Positions 53,326 to 62,466 of a DNA stretch of 64,000 nucleotides are shown piece after piece (the first letter of the stretch is position 1; each line of letters starts with the position of its first letter). The notes beneath the pieces are model-generated. The model saw nothing but the letters and a program-made list of their open reading frames with translations, was not told the origin of the DNA and searched no databases. The stretch spans positions 327,305,829 through 327,369,828 of the forward strand of contig CM040125.1 in assembly GCA_022559845.1 (NCBI GenBank), read 5' to 3'. Position numbers and translations under genes: made by a program. The DNA comes from Amorphophallus konjac. Lineage: Eukaryota > Streptophyta > Magnoliopsida > Alismatales > Araceae.

Positions 53326-54918
53326 TAAGTGGCTACATCCTGGGCGGCAGGAGAGCCGTCCAGCTCTTCCCCCAAGGCATAGTACTCATCGGCTAGTGCT
53401 TGGTCGGCCTAATAATCGACACACTCAAGCTCGGGAGGTAAGGTTTCTCCAACACCTAGGGCTAGGGTGGCGCGAGCGGGACACTCACTGGCAATGTGGC
53501 CAAACCCGTGAGTGGAAACACTGCACTCGTGACCGACTGCTCTCTCCGATAAAAGGGGCCTTACCCTTATCATCCCGTCGGGTAGGGGGTGTAGGCAGCA
53601 ATGGTGGAGGTGTAGGTGCCTTGGACAATAGTGGAGGGGGTGCTGGTGCCAGAGGACGGGCTATAGGAGCCGGGGGACGGGCAACGGGTGCCGGTGGTTG
53701 GGATGGAAATAGATCCCGGGGTGGAGGAGGGCGAGGCCGTGGAGCAAAGTGCTCTTGACGGGTGGGCTCCTGAGGTCGAGCCATGGGAGGCCGCTGATGT
53801 GGGCCTAACTAGTGACGGGGCTCGGTACTACGGAGAGGGGTGGGGCCTAACCGATGGCTAGACTCGAACTCTCCCTCAAATTGCTCCAACTCGAGAGCAA
53901 CCTGGTATGCCTCTTCCAACGTCTTGGCATTGCGGCGGAAAAGCTCATACTGATAATGTGGCCGCAAACCACGTCGAAAGCGGGAAACGGGCATGGTACT
54001 CTCCTCCCTGACACCACATCGTAGAAAGTACTCATCAAATTCAGCGATGTATTCGGAGACGGACCGGTCTCCTTGGCTAAGACTTTGCCATCTATCGATG
54101 AGTCGTTGGCGGTAAGTGGGAGGAAGGTACTTTTGCTGAAGCTTATTCTTCATCTCGGCCCATGTGTCAATCGGGGGTTCTAGCCGCTGAAGTAGAAGGC
54201 TCTCTACATTCTTCCAATAAGTTTGCGCCTGCCCCATGAGCTTCATGGTGGCGAATCGGACCCTTCGGCGCTCTGACATATCATACCATTCAAAGTAACG
54301 GTCCATGCCGAACTCCCAATCTAGGTAGACTTTCGGATCTAAAGTCCCGTAAAAAGAGGGAGGGTCCGCTCGCACGGTCTTAAGGACCCTATCATCATCC
54401 TCATCTCTTTGTGACTGAAAACCACGACGGCGTTGACCATACCCCTCATAGACATTGTCAGACCCATAGTCCTTGAGACCAAGGTCACGGTGCAGTAGTT
54501 TGGGAACCCGAGGGGCGGGTGGAGGAGCCTGTGGTGGCTGAGGAGCAAGTGCTGGCGGGCCTTGGACCACATGGACAGGCTGGGCCTGGGCTATGGGAAT
54601 GGCATGGCCTTGGGCAGCCGCCTAGGTAGGTGGGGGTGGGTCTTGGACCACTCTAGGAGGGTCTCCGTGGGACATCCTTTCCAACAGTCCGGCCAGGCCT
54701 TGGACGGATCTATCGGATGACCGTATCCTTTCCTCCATTGCATTAAACCGACCATCTATGCGGTCCGAGAAGCTCTTAAAGGTTGCATCGGATTGATCCA
54801 TCCGATCTATGAGGGCCATGATTGCATCGCGTAAGGAGAGAAGGTCTCCCGAGTTATCCTGTGGGTTGGCCATAGGTGGTGGTGGGGGTGAGTATTGAGT
54901 ACCTCGACGAGTGGGCAT
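53326..54918 (-). pseudogene. gag: Element C internal 2 gag
   Basis: ATG 54918. Same protein as internal 1 gag. Its own lesions: TAG at 54622-54624 where internal 1 has CAG, TAG at 53809-53811 where internal 1 has TCG, and TAG near 53411 where internal 1 has GAG. It shares the zinc-knuckle frameshift with internal 1, so that lesion predates the duplication. Confidence 0.85.
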
Positions 54919-55110
54919 GCAAGACACGGAATAGGAGACACCGACTAATGCAAATGCATACTACAAGATGATGAACCTAGACGTAACCAAAACTTGGCAC
55001 GTGGCGGAGTTACTTGATCCGAAGATCACTCGCGCAAGTGTGCGGCCTTCCCAATAGGCGTAGCCTAACGTTCGGACAACACCTTTTGATATACCGGGTT
55101 ATTGGGATGC
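54919..55110 (-). other. Truncated leader of element C internal 2
   Basis: Matches 50422-50614 of internal 1 and breaks off at GGGATGC. PBS and the third LTR are absent. Confidence 0.8.
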
Positions 55111-57073
55111 AGCGGCAAAAGACCGTATACTAGCTAAGCAAATGAACGCCAAGAGTTTCGGACCATTACCTCCACGCACCCGGCGTGGCGAAGACAACCC
55201 CGGCCGAATCACGGACTCCCGGATAAACAATATCACAGCAATACAAAGATTTGACCCACTCCACGCAGGGAGGTAAAAGGTCACATGTGGAGCCCGGGAA
55301 TCACGCAACTCGGGTTGACGGGCAGCATCTTGATGTCGCCCGGAGGTGCCGAACTCCGCGTTTTCGTGATTTCCGAACGGCGGGTTCTGCGGGCCCGCGG
55401 GGCCCACGGATGGCGCTGTCCTCCGGATCTGTGGGGGTGGGACCAACTATGATGGTGACCCCTGGTGGCGCGCCTCCACGGACGGCGGTCGGCCGGAAAC
55501 ACCGATCGGGGGTCGATCGGCCCCGATCCCCAATTGTTGAACTAGCTGCCCACGGATTTTGATTTCTGTTTTTCGGCGCACGCTCCGGCAAAAACGGCCG
55601 CTGCGACCAATCCTGACTTCGGATCGGGACGCATGAGCTATCGTTGGAAAGCTCTCTTCAAATGCTTCAATCTAGACTGAGAGAGATCTGCTGGATCTGG
55701 TCGGATCAAAACTTTAATGAATTTACAAGCTCCTATTGTACAGTAACCGAAATATCAGAGCTGCAGGGCACTTGTCTGAGAACCACCGTTGACCACCTAG
55801 TAAACCTCCGATTCAGCTCTTGAGCTCTTCTTCAAGGTTGTAGATATGCAAACCACGAAGCTGTGAAAATTTTTAGAATTGGATTTGGATGTGGTGGTTA
55901 TTTGATAGGATTTTTGGAGTGTCTAGTGGTCGGATCTGGGAACGGGTGGACAGAACTTTAGGTGGATCTGAGAATGATTTGTGGAAAATATGAAATGGAC
56001 GAACTAGAAATTTAGAAAAATTTTGGATGAAGGGGTTGGTGGAAGGAAGATCCAATAAAATTAGACGAACCAGAAAAATTCAGAAAGTGGACCTAAGACC
56101 TAAAACTCAGGGCTGAGATGCATCTGGATAGACTGCTGGCAGAACTAGAATGAAAGAGGGAACGAAAATCAAAAATTATGAAACGGGATCTGAATGACAA
56201 ACCAATATTTTTGGGACATCCTTGATACTTATGGAACCTCCAGTAAAATCCCCAGGTCGATCAGAGCTCGTGGTTGATGGCTGAATTTCGTGGAAGTTGT
56301 TGTGGTACTGCACGGGCAGAACTCCGATGAAGACGTTGGCGGTGCGGTGGCGGCTCGTGGCGGCGGCGGCGGCGGTGGCCGGAACTGATAGGGTGGAGTC
56401 TCACCACCAGAAGGAAGCCTTCACAGCTTCAAGGGGAGAGGGAGGGGCGGCCTAAGCCTTGCTCAAGGGATTTTCTTTCAATTCAAATGCATTAATTCAT
56501 CAAAATTGAAAATTACAAGCATATATAGGTCATATGTCTAATCAACCCTCAACCGTTGGATCTAGGGATGTGAGATGGAGGGCTGGGATAGCATGTGACC
56601 ATCCACACAAATTAAAATAAAAAAATACAAGGAAGGGGGCGGCCTATTGACTAGAATGGCAAGGGGGACATGGTAGGTGGAAGGTTGGTGGACTTGTTGA
56701 CCATTTTGGTCCCTTGTCCCCCATGTGAACAATTGACTAGTCAAGGCTTCTAGATGTCCACCTTGGATGTTGACCAACCCCACAAGGCTGATATGGACCA
56801 ATGGGAGGGGGCCTGGGGGTCCCATGGGGCCCAGGGGTCCCATTTTACAAATAAGCCCCTCGTACACTCATAATTGCAAACCGTATAAAATGAAATAAAC
56901 ACACCTTACACACAAATAAAGTCTAATTAAATATGAAAAATAGGGAGGCTCAAGGTAGAGTCTCCAGGCTGTCTCCGAGCCAGATGGACGCTGAGGTGGC
57001 TCGAGTCGTGCTCCGTGTGCGGTACTGGTGGCTCGGCGTGTCGCGCCGCTCAACTGCTCGGGTGTCTGCACCA
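55111..57073 (-). repeat. 3' LTR of element B, missing its 3' end
   Basis: 1963 bp; - strand start TGGTGCAGACACC at 57073, TATA-like TATATAT at 56521-56527 (- strand). Compared with 62467 onward it lacks the final about 320 bp (62467-62784 equivalent), replaced by element C sequence. Confidence 0.88.
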
Positions 57074-58641
57074 ATTCTCCCCGGGTGGGAGAAACTCGAC
57101 CCTGTCGAGTAAGGGTCGGCATCGCTCCTATATCGCTCCAGAAGGTCCGGATCGATCTGCTGCAACTCGCCATGTGTGATCCATGTGTCCTCAGTAGCGG
57201 GCCGTCCTCTCCATCGCACTAGGTAGCGCGGGTAAGATCCACTCCTGGTAACTGTCACTTGCTCGTCCAGTATACGATCTATATGCTCACGCTGCCGTGA
57301 AAAAGGGGCTGGAGGTGGAAGTGGACACTCAGGTGTAGGATCACTCTCAAGGGGAGGAGATGGCTCAAAAGGCTCACTAGGGATCACCGCTGGGTCCCTA
57401 TATGCAACAAGATCTGATACATTGAATGTAGAGCTTATACCATATTCCTCGGGCAAGTCCACAACGTACGCATTGGATCCAACGCGTTTCAACACTCTGA
57501 ATGGACCGGCTCCGCGAGCTTGCAACTTCTTAACGGTTCCAGAGGGAAACCGTTCAGGTCTTACCCTGATCATGATGTATTCGCCCTCGTGGAACTCTCG
57601 GTGGTGTCGGTGGGCATTGGCTAACTCCTTGTACCGTGCATTGTTGGCCTCAATGTGACGACGGATGTCGTCATGCAAACTCCTAACGTGCCTAGCAAAC
57701 GACTCGGCCGACTCCGACACTTTAGCATGGATAGGCATGGGGACAAGGTCAACGGGTTTCCTAGGCCTACGACCTGTGGCAATCTCAAATGGACTCATGC
57801 CGGTAGACCTATTCACCGAATCATTGTATGCAAACTCAGCCATGGGTAAAATGAGATCCCAATCCCCAATGCGGTCCCTGACTAGACACCTCAAAAGATC
57901 TCCCAGACTCCTATTGACTACCTCGGTCTGACCATCGATCTGGGGGTGATATGCAGTGGAAAACTTGAGGTGAGTACCCATCATATGCCATAGTGTCTTC
58001 CAAAAGTAGGAAGTGAATCTAACATCACGGTCAGACACTATAGTGCGAGGCAACCCGAACTTGCACACCACATGAGTAAGGAATAGGCGGGCTACCCTAG
58101 AAGCATCCGAAGTCTTCGAGCAAGGGATAAAGAGGGCCATCTTCGAGAAACGGTCAACCACCACATAGACCGAATCATGCTTCCTGGAGGTACGTGGCAA
58201 TCCCAAAACAAAGTTCATACTAACATCCTGCCACGGGGCACCAGGCACGGGAAGAGGCGTATAAAGGCCCAAGCTTTGCTTCTTTATCTTGGCCGTAGCA
58301 CATGTACGGCACTGAGCCACGATGTTAGCAACATCGCGCTTCAAGCTCGGCCAATAAAATCGATGCTCCACTGCCTCAATAGTCTTGTTCCGACCAAAGT
58401 GGCCGGATAGACCTCCCGCATGTAGTTCCCACACTAAGAAATCTCGAACCGAAGTTCGGGGAACACATAGCCTGCTACCTCGAAAGAGGTAACCCTCCTG
58501 AAGCACATACTCATCAAGGTCTCTCGAGGGTCCGGCCTGGAGAGTGGTAAAAATCTGACCGAAGTCAGGACAGTCAACATAGGCCTCCTTCATCTTCTCT
58601 AACCCTATGACCTCGGCACTCATGGTGGTAAGCAAACATGC
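56950..58641 (-). CDS. Element B integrase with chromodomain, running into the LTR
   Basis: Follows the TGA at 58642 in frame. Zinc finger (GHFGRNKTIEAVEHRFYW, CRTC), catalytic core and a GTVKKLQARGAGPFRVL module, then chromodomain (LDEQVTVTRSG, YLVRWRGRPATEDTWITHG). Integrase inserts cDNA into the host genome and the chromodomain targets chromatin. The first catalytic Asp is Asn here (codon 58213-58215, SMNFVLG; element A has SMDFVLG), while Asp in IVSDRD and Glu in GQTEVVNRS are present. The frame passes through the PPT at 57074-57084 and ends 124 bp inside the LTR at 56950. Confidence 0.92.
   Translation of the reverse strand, partial: ACLLTTMSAEVIGLEKMKEAYVDCPDFGQIFTTLQAGPSRDLDEYVLQEGYLFRGSRLCVPRTSVRDFLVWELHAGGLSGHFGRNKTIEAVEHRFYWPSLKRDVANIVAQCRTCATAKIKKQSLGLYTPLPVPGAPWQDVSMNFVLGLPRTSRKHDSVYVVVDRFSKMALFIPCSKTSDASRVARLFLTHVVCKFGLPRTIVSDRDVRFTSYFWKTLWHMMGTHLKFSTAYHPQIDGQTEVVNRSLGDLLRCLVRDRIGDWDLILPMAEFAYNDSVNRSTGMSPFEIATGRRPRKPVDLVPMPIHAKVSESAESFARHVRSLHDDIRRHIEANNARYKELANAHRHHREFHEGEYIMIRVRPERFPSGTVKKLQARGAGPFRVLKRVGSNAYVVDLPEEYGISSTFNVSDLVAYRDPAVIPSEPFEPSPPLESDPTPECPLPPPAPFSRQREHIDRILDEQVTVTRSGSYPRYLVRWRGRPATEDTWITHGELQQIDPDLLERYRSDADPYSTGSSFSHPGRIGADTRAVERRDTPSHQYRTRSTTRATSASIWLGDSLETLP
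57074..57084 (-). other. Polypurine tract of element B, within the pol frame
   Basis: CCGGGGAGAAT on the - strand directly before TGGTGCAG; codes for part of SHPGRIG. Confidence 0.78.
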
Positions 58642-61509
58642 TCACCGACTCAAGGCATCAGCCACCTTGTTCTCCACTCCAGCCTTATGTTTCAGCACAA
58701 AGGTGAACTGCTGGAGATACTCGACCCAACGACTGTGACGCGAGTTAAGCTTCTTTTGCGAATGGAGGTACCTCAATGTCTCGTGGTCGGAGTATAGGAC
58801 AAACTCCTGATGTAAAAGATAGTGCCTCCAATGCCTAAGAGCCTGAACAACTGCGTAGAATTCTTTATCATATGTGGAATATCGCAGCTTCGCGTCATTC
58901 AGCTTCTCGCTGAAATATGTGATCGGGTGGGACTCCTGACTCAAAACTCCTCCAATTCCCACGCCTGACGCATCACAAGAGACCTCAAACACCTTCGAGA
59001 AATCAGGTAGTCGAAGGATAGGTGTCTGGGTCATGCGCTCCTTGATGTCCTTGAAGGCGGCAGATGCGGCCTTCGTCCATACAAATGTGCCCTTACGGAT
59101 GCAATCCGTGATCAGGGCGGTGATAGAGCTAAATCCGCGGATGAAGCGACGGTAGAACATCGCAAGGCCATGAAAGCTACGGACATCATGAACCGTACGG
59201 GGTTCCGGCCACTCAACAATGGCCCGGACCTTCTCCGGATCGGTGGAGACCCCAGTACTAGACACAATGAAACCCAAGAAGGTAAGCTGAGGTGTCATAA
59301 AGGCACACTTCTGTGGGTTCGCAAATAACTGCTCTCGCCGAAGAAGTAGACAGACCTGCCGAAGGTGGTCTAAGTGGTCCCCTGTGGTGCGGCTATAGAT
59401 AAGGATATCATCAAAATACACCACTACAAAGACTCCAATGAAAGGTCGAAGGACCTGAGTCATGAGCCGCATGAAAGTGCTAGGGGCATTGGTCAACCCA
59501 AAAGGCATGACCAACCACTCATATAGACCATCCTTGGTCTTAAATGCGGTCTTCCACTCATCACCTGGCCTAATCCTCACCTGATGGTAGCCACTCTTAA
59601 GATCGATCTTCGAAAAGATAGTGGCACCTGCCATCATGTCTAGCATGTCATCCAGGCGGGGAATAGGGAACCTGTACTTCACGATGATCTTGTTGATGGA
59701 ACGACTATCAATACACATTCTCCACGTGCCATCCTTCTTCGGGGCGAGTAATGCGGGTACAGCACATGGACTCATGCTGTCCCGGACAGATCCTCTCTGC
59801 ACAAGCTCATCGACCTGCCGTTTAAGCTCGGCATGCTCCGTGGGGCTCATTCGATAATGAGGAAGGTTAGGCAAAGAAGAGCCCGGAACAAGGTCGATGG
59901 CATGCTGAATATCCCGCATAGGTGGGAGTCCCTCGGGAAGCTCATCGGGGAATACATCAGCATACTCCTGCAGAATGGGAACAACCTCGGGTGGGAGCTC
60001 ACCCTCGGAGTCCCGCTCCACCTCTCGGACCGTAATGGCAAACACCGGACAGCCCTGACTAAGCTCCTGCTCCATCTCCCGGGAGCTAATCATCATCAAT
60101 CTCCTCGTCGAGGGCTCTCCTGGGTCAGAGGTAACGGTCATAGCCCGAGCTGGGGATGGGGTACTAGGCCCGGGAACGGAAGGCTTCGGAGTACTAGGGC
60201 CAGTAGGACCCCTAACAGATGGGCTCCTGGGCCGAACGGGTTGGAGGGTGACCCGCTGGCCATCGTGGTCGAAGGTACAGGTGTTCGAACGACCATAGAG
60301 TGTGGCATCTCGGTCGAATAACCACGGCCTACCATGAACGATACTTCCCACTTCCATGGGGAGAACATCACACCAGATCTCGTCACGGTAGGAGTGGAGC
60401 TGCAGCGGGACCAAGCACCGCAGCCTGACCGAAATGGAAGTGGTATCCACCCATGATACCTGGTAGGGGCAAGGGTGGTCTACGGGTGTGAGACCAAGAC
60501 GAGTGACAGCGTTCGTGAAGATTGCATTGATACAACTCCCGCTATCGATGACCACCTTGCAAATTTGCTTTCCCAGCCTACATAATACATGAAGGATAGT
60601 GGTCCGACGCCAGTCATCACTGACCTGTGGCTGGGTGAGGATACATCTGACGACCCCCACGCGGGTATCATCCGACTGCTGGACATCCTGGGCCTCACCT
60701 CCCATCTCATAGTACTCGTCAGCTAACTCTTTATCTGCCTCATAGCTGACTAACTCGAGGCCCGTAGGGGTGGTATCCTCGGCCTGTGTGTCCTCAATGT
60801 GAAGAGATGGGCGGGTGGGACGCTGGCTGGCGAAATGGCCAAACCCATTGCAGCGATAACACTGCTGCCGTGATCCACTAGGCTCCCCAATCATAGGTCC
60901 TTTACCTTTATCCTCCCGACGGATAGCAGGCGTAGGCAACAAAGGACGTGCAGGAGGTGCGGGTGCCGGTGGACGGACTGTGGGTGGGGTCGTAAGATGC
61001 TGGGGACGAGGAAGGTCCCTCGGGGGTGGAGGAAGAGGCCTAGGAGCAAAGGGCTCGGGGCGAGCGGGCTCCTGAGGTCGAGTCATGGGGGCCCTCAGAT
61101 ACGTGCCAGATGAGCCACGGGACTCGACACTACGAAGGGGAAAGGAGCCCAACCGATGGGGTGACTCAAACTTGGCCTCGAACTGCTCCAATTCGAGAGC
61201 AATCTGATATGCCTGCTCCAAAGTGGTGGCATTGCGGCGAAAGAGTTCATATTGATAATTGGGCCACAAACCTCTCCGAAAGCGGGATATCGTCATGGTG
61301 CTCTCTTCCGTGACCCCGCACCACAAATAATACTCATCGAACTCGGCGGTGTACTCGGTCACGGATCGGTTCCCTTGGGAGATGCTTTGCCACTTGTCTA
61401 TGAGACGTTGGCGATATGAGGCGGGAAGGTACTTCTCCCTCAACTTGATTTTCATATCATCCCAAGTACCGATCTGGGGTTGACGTCGCTGGTTGAGCAG
61501 GCTCTCCAC
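58642..61509 (-). CDS. Element B Gag C-terminus, protease, RT and RNase H
   Basis: A 955-codon open stretch. Capsid end, then a zinc knuckle CYRCNGFGHFASQR in which the last Cys is Arg (codon 60830-60832; TGT in A). Protease IDSGS, RT with YFDDIL (59407-59415) and RNase H with CDAS and DKEFYAVV appear intact. Ends at TGA 58642-58644 where A has CGA (Arg). Same frame as the flanking pieces. Confidence 0.92.
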   Translation of the reverse strand: MESLLNQRRQPQIGTWDDMKIKLREKYLPASYRQRLIDKWQSISQGNRSVTEYTAEFDEYYLWCGVTEESTMTISRFRRGLWPNYQYELFRRNATTLEQAYQIALELEQFEAKFESPHRLGSFPLRSVESRGSSGTYLRAPMTRPQEPARPEPFAPRPLPPPPRDLPRPQHLTTPPTVRPPAPAPPARPLLPTPAIRREDKGKGPMIGEPSGSRQQCYRCNGFGHFASQRPTRPSLHIEDTQAEDTTPTGLELVSYEADKELADEYYEMGGEAQDVQQSDDTRVGVVRCILTQPQVSDDWRRTTILHVLCRLGKQICKVVIDSGSCINAIFTNAVTRLGLTPVDHPCPYQVSWVDTTSISVRLRCLVPLQLHSYRDEIWCDVLPMEVGSIVHGRPWLFDRDATLYGRSNTCTFDHDGQRVTLQPVRPRSPSVRGPTGPSTPKPSVPGPSTPSPARAMTVTSDPGEPSTRRLMMISSREMEQELSQGCPVFAITVREVERDSEGELPPEVVPILQEYADVFPDELPEGLPPMRDIQHAIDLVPGSSLPNLPHYRMSPTEHAELKRQVDELVQRGSVRDSMSPCAVPALLAPKKDGTWRMCIDSRSINKIIVKYRFPIPRLDDMLDMMAGATIFSKIDLKSGYHQVRIRPGDEWKTAFKTKDGLYEWLVMPFGLTNAPSTFMRLMTQVLRPFIGVFVVVYFDDILIYSRTTGDHLDHLRQVCLLLRREQLFANPQKCAFMTPQLTFLGFIVSSTGVSTDPEKVRAIVEWPEPRTVHDVRSFHGLAMFYRRFIRGFSSITALITDCIRKGTFVWTKAASAAFKDIKERMTQTPILRLPDFSKVFEVSCDASGVGIGGVLSQESHPITYFSEKLNDAKLRYSTYDKEFYAVVQALRHWRHYLLHQEFVLYSDHETLRYLHSQKKLNSRHSRWVEYLQQFTFVLKHKAGVENKVADALSR

Positions 61510-61518
61510 ATTGATCCA

Positions 61519-62148
61519 CTAAGTTTGGGCAAGCCCTTGTAGCTTCATCTTTGCGTATCGGACTCTTCGGTGGTCCGTCATCTCAAACCACTCGAAGTAC
61601 CGGTCCATGCCGGGCTCCCAATCTAAATACACCCTAGGGTCCAAGGACCCGCTAAAAGTGGGAGGGTCCGCACACACACCCCTAAGAATGCGGTCGTCAT
61701 CCTCGTCATCACGATTCCGTCGTTGATGACGACGACCGTTACCCCCGTGATCATTGTCGGAGGCATAATCATCCACTATAGGCGCCTGCTGCCTCCCGAC
61801 ATCCTCCACCTGAGCCCTTGGCATAGCGGGTTGCTGCACCGGCTCTTGTTGGCCGTTCATCGACGCGTGTTGCGCCGCTACTGGGCCCCTCTCTAGGACG
61901 GCAATCCTCCCAACAAGGCCTTGAATGGACTGCTCCGAAACCCCGGCCCGATCCTCGAGGACCTTCATCCGCCCTTCTAGACGCGTCCCTATGTCATCCA
62001 TACGCGTACTAAGACCATCCATACGCGTGTCTAAACGATCCATGATGGCCCGAAACATCTCGGCCGTGGAAGACTCATCGGAACTACGGGCTCGGGACTC
62101 TGCCATAGGTGGTGGTGGCGAGTACTGGGTACCTCGACGGGTGGGCAT
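61519..62148 (-). pseudogene. gag: Element B Gag N-terminal part
   Basis: ATG 62148 (MPTRRGTQYSPPPP), chosen because the same start is conserved in A and both C units; an upstream in-frame ATG at 62175 exists only here. Helical MDGLSTRMDDIGTRLEGR segment, acidic linker and capsid domain start. Ends at TAG 61519-61521 where A has a Tyr codon, with the same frame continuing. Confidence 0.85.
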
Positions 62149-62452
62149 GCAACTGACACACGACCTAGAAGACACTGACTAATGCAAACACACACTAAAT
62201 GATGCACTTAGACCAAAACCAATATCCGGTACGGGGCAGAGTTAATCGATCCGAAGATCACTCCCGCAAGTGTGCGACCTCCCGGTAGGCGTAGCCTAAC
62301 GTTCGGACAACACCTTTTAAGATACCGAATAAAGGGTGCAAATGCAATTTAAAACACACTATTTTTTTTGTTGTTTTGAAAATAAGGATGATCCTAGACT
62401 CGACTTAGACCATGATGCGTGACTTATGCAACGACTACCCTAGACTCGACTT

Positions 62453-62463
62453 CTCTGATACCA
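62453..62463 (-). other. Element B primer-binding site (tRNA-iMet), slightly altered
   Basis: TGGTATCAGAG on the - strand followed by AAG instead of CGAG; a small change or loss compared with A, C and D. 3 nt from the LTR at 62467. Confidence 0.82.
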
Positions 62464-62466
62464 AAC

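Larger units (their letters stand above)
46258..55110 (-). mobile_element. Element C: tandem Gag-only non-autonomous element
   Basis: Structure LTR (46258-48355), internal 1 (48356-50748), LTR (50749-52855), internal 2 (52856-55110, truncated), all on the - strand. Internal units carry gag and a pol-end remnant only, the layout of TR-GAG type elements. The LTR belongs to the same family as D. At 55110 internal 2 stops about 135 bp short of its PBS/LTR end and continues as the LTR of element B. Candidate left TSD is CATAC (46253-46257); its partner would be beyond the window. Confidence 0.85.
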
